From Actinobacillus sp. (GTDB lineage Bacteria; Pseudomonadota; Gammaproteobacteria; Enterobacterales; Pasteurellaceae), in contig JAHHQY010000006.1 in the NCBI GenBank assembly GCA_020026115.1, positions 1-54,582 on the forward strand: 54,582 nt of DNA, read 5' to 3'. The translations under genes and the position numbers were made by a program. This document shows, in pieces, positions 51,901-54,582 of this stretch. Numbering within the stretch: the first letter of the stretch is position 1; the number at the start of each line of letters is the position of its first letter. The notes below the pieces were generated by a model that was not told the DNA's origin, did not search any database, and was given only the letters and a program-made list of their open reading frames with translations.

Positions 51901-52441
51901 AATGTTGCTCAATTTGTTCAGCAAATAAAGCCATTTTTTCTTTTTGACTTGCTTTAATTTGTTGATAAATTTCAGCATCTTTCCCCGCTTCCCATAAAGC
52001 AATCCATTCGGGGCGATAAACTAAATATTGGTCAAATAAATCGGCAATTTTATAAGCGAGTTGATAGCATTTTTGTTGCGCCATTTCGCTATGACTGGCT
52101 AAGTAATGTTGCAAAGGCGCAAAGGCCTCTTGAGCTAAAAATTGCGGTAATAATCGCATTAAACGCCAAACCAAATTTTCTTTGCGAAAAACGCTTTGGG
52201 CCTCTACATTCGGTAAATTTTCTACATAAAGTTGCCAAATAAAGCTCGCTGGCATCGGATAAGAAATATTACTTGCAATGCCTGATTTTTCCGCAATTTG
52301 CCAATTTAGCCATTGTTCCATACCGGGACTTTGCACCAAGACCACTTCTTGCGCGAAAGGATCGGCTAATGGCTTTTGCATTAAATGCCATAAAATATCT
52401 TTTTGCGTTTCCAATAAATTTGAATAATAAATATTAAACAC
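48986..52441 (-). CDS. recC: Exodeoxyribonuclease V subunit RecC
   Basis: Large subunit of the RecBCD helicase-nuclease that reads Chi and loads RecA at double-strand breaks; it also acts on incoming DNA. 1151 residues, slightly longer than the E. coli 1122. The N-terminus FNIYYSNLLETQKDILW and LVQSPGMEQWLNWQIAEKSGIASNISYPMPASFIWQ match the family. A central MRSIPFKVVCLLGMNDGEYPR motif and C-terminal nuclease-like fold region are present. The start is a GTG supported by the conserved N-terminus. It begins 12 bases after comQ, so it may be co-transcribed with comNOPQ. Confidence 0.95.
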   Translation of the reverse strand: MFNIYYSNLLETQKDILWHLMQKPLADPFAQEVVLVQSPGMEQWLNWQIAEKSGIASNISYPMPASFIWQLYVENLPNVEAQSVFRKENLVWRLMRLLPQFLAQEAFAPLQHYLASHSEMAQQKCYQLAYKIADLFDQYLVYRPEWIALWEAGKDAEIYQQIKASQKEKMALFAEQIEQHLAWQGILWRGLIADIQEETQMDMVQHRANLHRQLLAFLAENKPKNLPERLFIFGISALPKTHLETLQALSQYCDVHLFFTNGCQEYWGDVMDPKMWQKLQLRQRLQYQQEKQQTEWTSSAWLTAQQVENLQQASDTTSYDETLQVGNPLLASWGKMGRDFLFLLTEVAAQGSIQANEIEAYVESSQSDLTLLNQVQQKILHFDANEKGSLQLAQEDRSLTLHSCYSQMREVEVLQDYLLHLFNENPTLTPKDVVIMVADIDKYTPYIQAIFGQSDPYIPFAISDNKLTESDILVASFLQLLQLKNSQFSAEDILAFLEIPDIRARFGIELKDLEQIHYWVKTAGVRFGLAKNPTGNPDDNAKQAQKNYNAWQAGLERILLGFSLREENGIWQDSLGLDSSAGLQGQLAGKLTDFIVRMWQWQQDLSQAHFMYEWREILLALITDFFDESQQSPIWRYLTESVEKLSENVEKGHFSEKISAEVISQTLQESLQDSANSYRFTLGKMNFCTLLPMRSIPFKVVCLLGMNDGEYPRLQVPNSFDLMQYYHQKGDRFRRDDDRYLFLEALLSAQQYFYVSYVGRSIVDDSFFEPSILLSQLKDYLLANFTAEDAENYQQQCVYQHPMSAFSAKNYTQGLHSFAKKWLPLAQGNTQQKAPAFLVPLEALETHEDKIQLIDFEELVSFVQDPVTYFFEQRLGIYYRQNLDSIKESENFALDNLENYQINHQLFIEGEENFNTEWEKWQIKGQLPRGKFADIYALDAQKKIHAFREKLNTLVSREAWEKEESLNLQLELADNIKLKGTVTHFIQRKRISYRLANVKGKDMVQAWMHYLFLIASENNVEEVLHLGNNGVFQLGKKGLLSAKEAQEILLMYARDFLAGKRELFLLPNVGLTAFLEDLETEKGQEKALKEVHKLCHGEYHNTGRFSTKIPANPYWSRIARQQDLTDNLAQMQDELVRWFHLLQKQSGFEKF

Positions 52442-52453
52442 GTTAAACCTGCT

Positions 52454-52759
52454 TTAAGGGGAAAAATAAAATGTGTCCATACTACCACGAACCCACATTC
52501 CCTTATTACAATCCACGATAAAATTTATGCCATTTTGCTGAATTTCTCTCTCGCAAGGGATGCCTAAAAATTGCTGTTGCATTGCATTATGCCAAATTTG
52601 TAAGGCTTGTTTTTGCTGATAAAGCCTTGTTCCTTTCTGCCATTGAAGGCTTGCCCAATATTGAAAACTTAAAATTAACAGGGCAAACATACTTAAAGTT
52701 AATAATAAACTTACTAAGGTAAAACCTTTATTTTTGTAGATATTGTGCGTTGAAATCAT
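52454..52759 (-). CDS. comQ: Competence pseudopilin ComQ
   Basis: Small type IV pilin-like protein of about 101 residues. I start at ATG 52759 (MISTHNIYKNKG) because the prepilin motif NKG|FTLVSLLLTLSMFALL follows directly. The longer frame runs into comP. A hydrophobic helix is followed by a short periplasmic domain with two Cys residues (CEREI and DCNKG). It overlaps comP by 32 bases. By position it is the fourth gene of the H. influenzae comNOPQ set (HI0938-HI0941), needed for transformation. Sequence-based confidence is moderate because pseudopilins diverge fast. Confidence 0.8.
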   Translation of the reverse strand: MISTHNIYKNKGFTLVSLLLTLSMFALLILSFQYWASLQWQKGTRLYQQKQALQIWHNAMQQQFLGIPCEREIQQNGINFIVDCNKGMWVRGSMDTFYFSP

Positions 52760-53105
52760 GCCAGCTTTGCTCTTGTAATTGCCAAATATTTTTACCCTCT
52801 CGCGCCGAAAATTGATATTCACAATGCCAAAATAGCGGAAAATCTTCTTTGATTATTTCGCGCATTTTTTGTAAAAAAATTTTTTTATTGTTGCCTAATG
52901 AAATTCCATTTAAGGCCTCACATTGTTTTTCTGCTTGTTGGTAATACTCTTTATTTTGCGCTTCAAGTTGACCGCTAACCCATTGATATTGTAAAAAATA
53001 ATGTTGCTGAAAAGCGCTTAATAAGCCGTCATAAAAAGTAAAACTTAAAATTAAAATACTGCTTAAAACTAATAATAAACTTAATGCGATAGAGCCTTTT
53101 TGCAT
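52728..53105 (-). CDS. comP: Competence pseudopilin-like protein ComP
   Basis: 125-residue protein with an N-terminal hydrophobic helix MQKGSIALSLLLVLSSILILSF-like (leader MQKG, then SIALSLL) and a soluble C-terminal domain with two Cys residues. It lacks the classical Glu at position +5, as in YgdB/DUF2509-type minor pseudopilins. It lies between comO (10 bases) and comQ (overlap). An exact dispersed element within it encodes FSAREG. Confidence 0.78.
   Translation of the reverse strand: MQKGSIALSLLLVLSSILILSFTFYDGLLSAFQQHYFLQYQWVSGQLEAQNKEYYQQAEKQCEALNGISLGNNKKIFLQKMREIIKEDFPLFWHCEYQFSAREGKNIWQLQEQSWHDFNAQYLQK
52799..52810 (+). repeat. Dispersed uptake-sequence-like element, exact 12-mer
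   Basis: CTCGCGCCGAAA then ATTGA inside comP (protein frame FSAREG), so the competence operon itself carries one. Confidence 0.75.
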
Positions 53106-53115
53106 ATTTTCCTCG

Positions 53116-53859
53116 TTACTGATTCATCAAAGGTACTATGGCGGAGGTTTCATAGATGACGGGATTTTTATGATATTTTTTCGCTTTTAACTTGCCTTTC
53201 AAATAAATTTCAATCGCTTTTTTATTCTTATTTTTTAATAACTTAAATCTTAAATCGAGAATTTGAATTTGTTTTTCATCGAATAATTTATCCCAGCGCG
53301 CAGTATTACACATATCACTTGAAGTGTAGGTTTGACAGAGGGCTTTAGGGCAATAATCTTTTATTTCTTTTTTCTTGCTTGGCCATTTTTCAACATTATT
53401 TTTAGCTAAACGATAACCAAACAATTCTAAAGCGAGATTATGTACATTATTTCGCCCATCTTTAATGCAATGACGTTCGGCGTCGGCTTTTTTACTTTCA
53501 TTTTCAGACATTCCGCCCAAACAACCGTTATGATCTAAATCGTAAAAAAAAATCACGCAACTCTCTTTCGCTTCTTTCTCTTTTTGTCCAAGGGAAAAAG
53601 CCTGGCCGTTTTGCATAAAAAAAGCATAATTCGTTTGGGCAATATTTTCTTTAAAGGCGCGAAAACCTGTGCGTTTTAAATCTTTTGCCATCATATGCAA
53701 TACATCATCTATTTGTTGTTGTAAAGCTAATTGGTCTAAAAGACGGTGTTGTTGAGAAAACTGTTGCGTAAAAAATTGCCCGATAGCAAAAAGCAAAAAC
53801 GCAAATAAACTTAAGGCTAACATCATTTCCACTAAAGTATGGCCTTTATATATTCTCAT
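53116..53859 (-). CDS. comO: Competence pseudopilin ComO
   Basis: 247-residue PulJ-like minor pseudopilin. Prepilin motif MRIYKG|HTLVEMMLALSLFAFLLF with Glu at +5. The soluble domain contains a Cys-rich, Asp/Gly segment FFYDLDHNGCLGG. I choose ATG 53859, eight bases after AAGGAG and overlapping the comN TGA by one base (TGATG), rather than the upstream in-frame ATG 53877. Second gene of comNOPQ; probably part of the initiating tip complex of the DNA-uptake pilus. Confidence 0.83.
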   Translation of the reverse strand: MRIYKGHTLVEMMLALSLFAFLLFAIGQFFTQQFSQQHRLLDQLALQQQIDDVLHMMAKDLKRTGFRAFKENIAQTNYAFFMQNGQAFSLGQKEKEAKESCVIFFYDLDHNGCLGGMSENESKKADAERHCIKDGRNNVHNLALELFGYRLAKNNVEKWPSKKKEIKDYCPKALCQTYTSSDMCNTARWDKLFDEKQIQILDLRFKLLKNKNKKAIEIYLKGKLKAKKYHKNPVIYETSAIVPLMNQ

Positions 53860-54362
53860 CACCGCTCCTTTTTGCAAGGTGTAAGACGAATACGCCCAAC
53901 ATTACTAATATTTAAATTGACACAGGCTTGATTTAAACGCAAGGTTAATGCTTTCGCCTGTCCTGCTGTACTTCGCGTACCATCAAAGACGATATAATGT
54001 TGTGGATAAACTTTGACTGCATTTAATTGCACATTGTTAAAAAAAGGCCGATAAATTTTTAGCCTATGACGACAAGACTTTTCTTGGAAACAAGAACAAT
54101 ACAACGTATCTTTTCCCGTTTTTTCTTCAGCACTTAAGCACCATTTTTGCGATTGTTTATCCACAACCAAGGCGATATTTTGATTTTCTGCAAAGGCTTG
54201 ATAACGCGCTTGATGCAAAAAAAGTTGCAAGCGTTCACTTTCCTGCTGTAATTTTTGTGCATCTTGCCAAACTTGCCATTTCGGCAAAGCTAAAAGAGCC
54301 AAAAAGGCAATTATCGCCAACACTGTTAACATTTCTAATGTGGAAAAACCAGAATATTTCAT
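53859..54362 (-). CDS. comN: Competence pseudopilin ComN
   Basis: 167-residue GspH/FimT-like minor pseudopilin. Leader MKYSG then FSTLEMLTVLAIIAFLALLALP, with Glu at +5. The soluble domain has four or five Cys residues (WCLSA, YCSCFQEKSCRH). I start at 54362: the longer frame upstream runs through the promoter and the CRP-S site, and no leader there fits. First gene of the competence operon comN-comO-comP-comQ(-recC). Confidence 0.85.
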   Translation of the reverse strand: MKYSGFSTLEMLTVLAIIAFLALLALPKWQVWQDAQKLQQESERLQLFLHQARYQAFAENQNIALVVDKQSQKWCLSAEEKTGKDTLYCSCFQEKSCRHRLKIYRPFFNNVQLNAVKVYPQHYIVFDGTRSTAGQAKALTLRLNQACVNLNISNVGRIRLTPCKKER

Positions 54363-54431
54363 GCTTACCATCCGTTTCATCAGGACAAAAAATAAGTGAA
54401 ATAGAGAAAAAGGCCAAGAATGAGACGCTGT

Positions 54432-54453
54432 TTTTGCGACGTTGATCGCAAAA
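54432..54453 (-). promoter_or_regulatory. CRP-S competence site upstream of comN
   Basis: TTTTGCGA-N6-TCGCAAAA, a perfect symmetric CRP site with the TGCGA core (C in place of the T of ordinary TGTGA sites) that in Haemophilus requires Sxy plus cAMP-CRP. Its centre is about 80 bases before the comN start. It should switch on comNOPQ during competence. Confidence 0.88.
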
Positions 54454-54534
54454 TGCAAAAATTTCGCTAAAAAATACGAAAAAAATAAAGATGATAAAAA
54501 AAGGGATAAAAATGATTTTAAGAAAAGTTTGAAG

Positions 54535-54582
54535 TGGTGGGTCGTGAAGGATTCGAACCTTCGACCAATAGATTAAAAGTCT
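54535..54582 (-). tRNA. tRNA-Lys(TTT), 3' part
   Basis: On the minus strand the 3' half of a tRNA: anticodon loop CTTTTAA with anticodon TTT, TATTGGTCGAAGGTTCGAATCC T-arm region, acceptor strand ACGACCC and encoded CCA (54535-54537). The 5' half lies beyond the window. Confidence 0.95.

Noticed and set aside
251..52810. The dispersed element as a REP/MITE-type mobile element
   Set aside because: Only the 12-mer core and a short A/T flank are shared; there are no longer conserved flanks, terminal repeats or target duplications, and many copies are single and lie inside essential genes.
54363..54458. Longer comN frame starting at 54458
   Set aside because: It would overlap the CRP-S site and promoter, and it puts 32 unrelated residues before the prepilin leader.

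Overview
The window is AT-rich chromosomal DNA from a member of the Pasteurellaceae (the Haemophilus/Actinobacillus/Pasteurella group). Evidence for this is the family-typical gene blocks (comN-comO-comP-comQ-recC; rpmH-rnpA-yidD-yidC facing dnaA-dnaN-recF; torY-torZ-torD; a YbeY pair resembling Haemophilus influenzae HI0003-HI0004), a CRP-S type competence promoter, and the closeness of many proteins to H. influenzae and E. coli orthologues. The genus cannot be fixed from sequence alone. There are no insertion sequences, prophages, CRISPR arrays or rRNA. The window opens inside a tRNA-Phe and closes inside a tRNA-Lys, both on the minus strand.

Layout. 1-3000: tRNA-Phe, pdxY, accA, rnt. 3100-7700: a predicted amino-acid (possibly histidine) transporter behind a possible leader peptide, then recJ-mtnN and a membrane protein. 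7950-12480: a CorB/CorC-type membrane protein and rne with a long leader. 12480-16270: trmO, menA-rraA, fumC. 16490-20740: an anaerobic S-/N-oxide respiration operon torY-torZ-torD. 20970-24950: a PuuB-like oxidase facing a PotD-like polyamine-binding protein, then a Dcu C4-dicarboxylate transporter with an FNR-like site. 25150-28490: trmA-rsmJ and lspA-ispH. 28700-31170: a lysine riboswitch driving a NhaC-family (LysW-type) transporter, then yqaA. 31250-39000: mnmE, yidC, yidD, rnpA, rpmH and the divergent dnaA-dnaN-recF. 39050-41830: a VOC protein, nfuA, the competence gene comF, and a HAD phosphatase. 41920-44070: two surface-polysaccharide genes. 44100-48950: lysC, a membrane protein, ybeY, tmcA. 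48980-54460: recC and the competence pseudopilin operon comNOPQ.

The most notable signal is a short dispersed element with consensus CTCGCRCCGAAA followed by A/T bases. I found about 33 copies by eye (24 carry the exact 9-mer CGCGCCGAA), on both strands, in coding DNA in several reading frames and enriched between genes, sometimes as inverted pairs forming terminators. This is the pattern of a DNA uptake signal sequence. It matches neither of the two uptake sequences described for the Pasteurellaceae (AAGTGCGGT and ACAAGCGGT types), which are nearly absent here. The same window encodes competence machinery (comNOPQ behind a near-perfect CRP-S site, comF behind a weaker one, recC downstream). 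A candidate third uptake-sequence dialect is therefore the main hypothesis to test.

A second noteworthy system is the lysine riboswitch at about 28701-28880. Its 3' strand can pair with the 5' arm of a hairpin that hides the ribosome binding site, which suggests translational control of the transporter.
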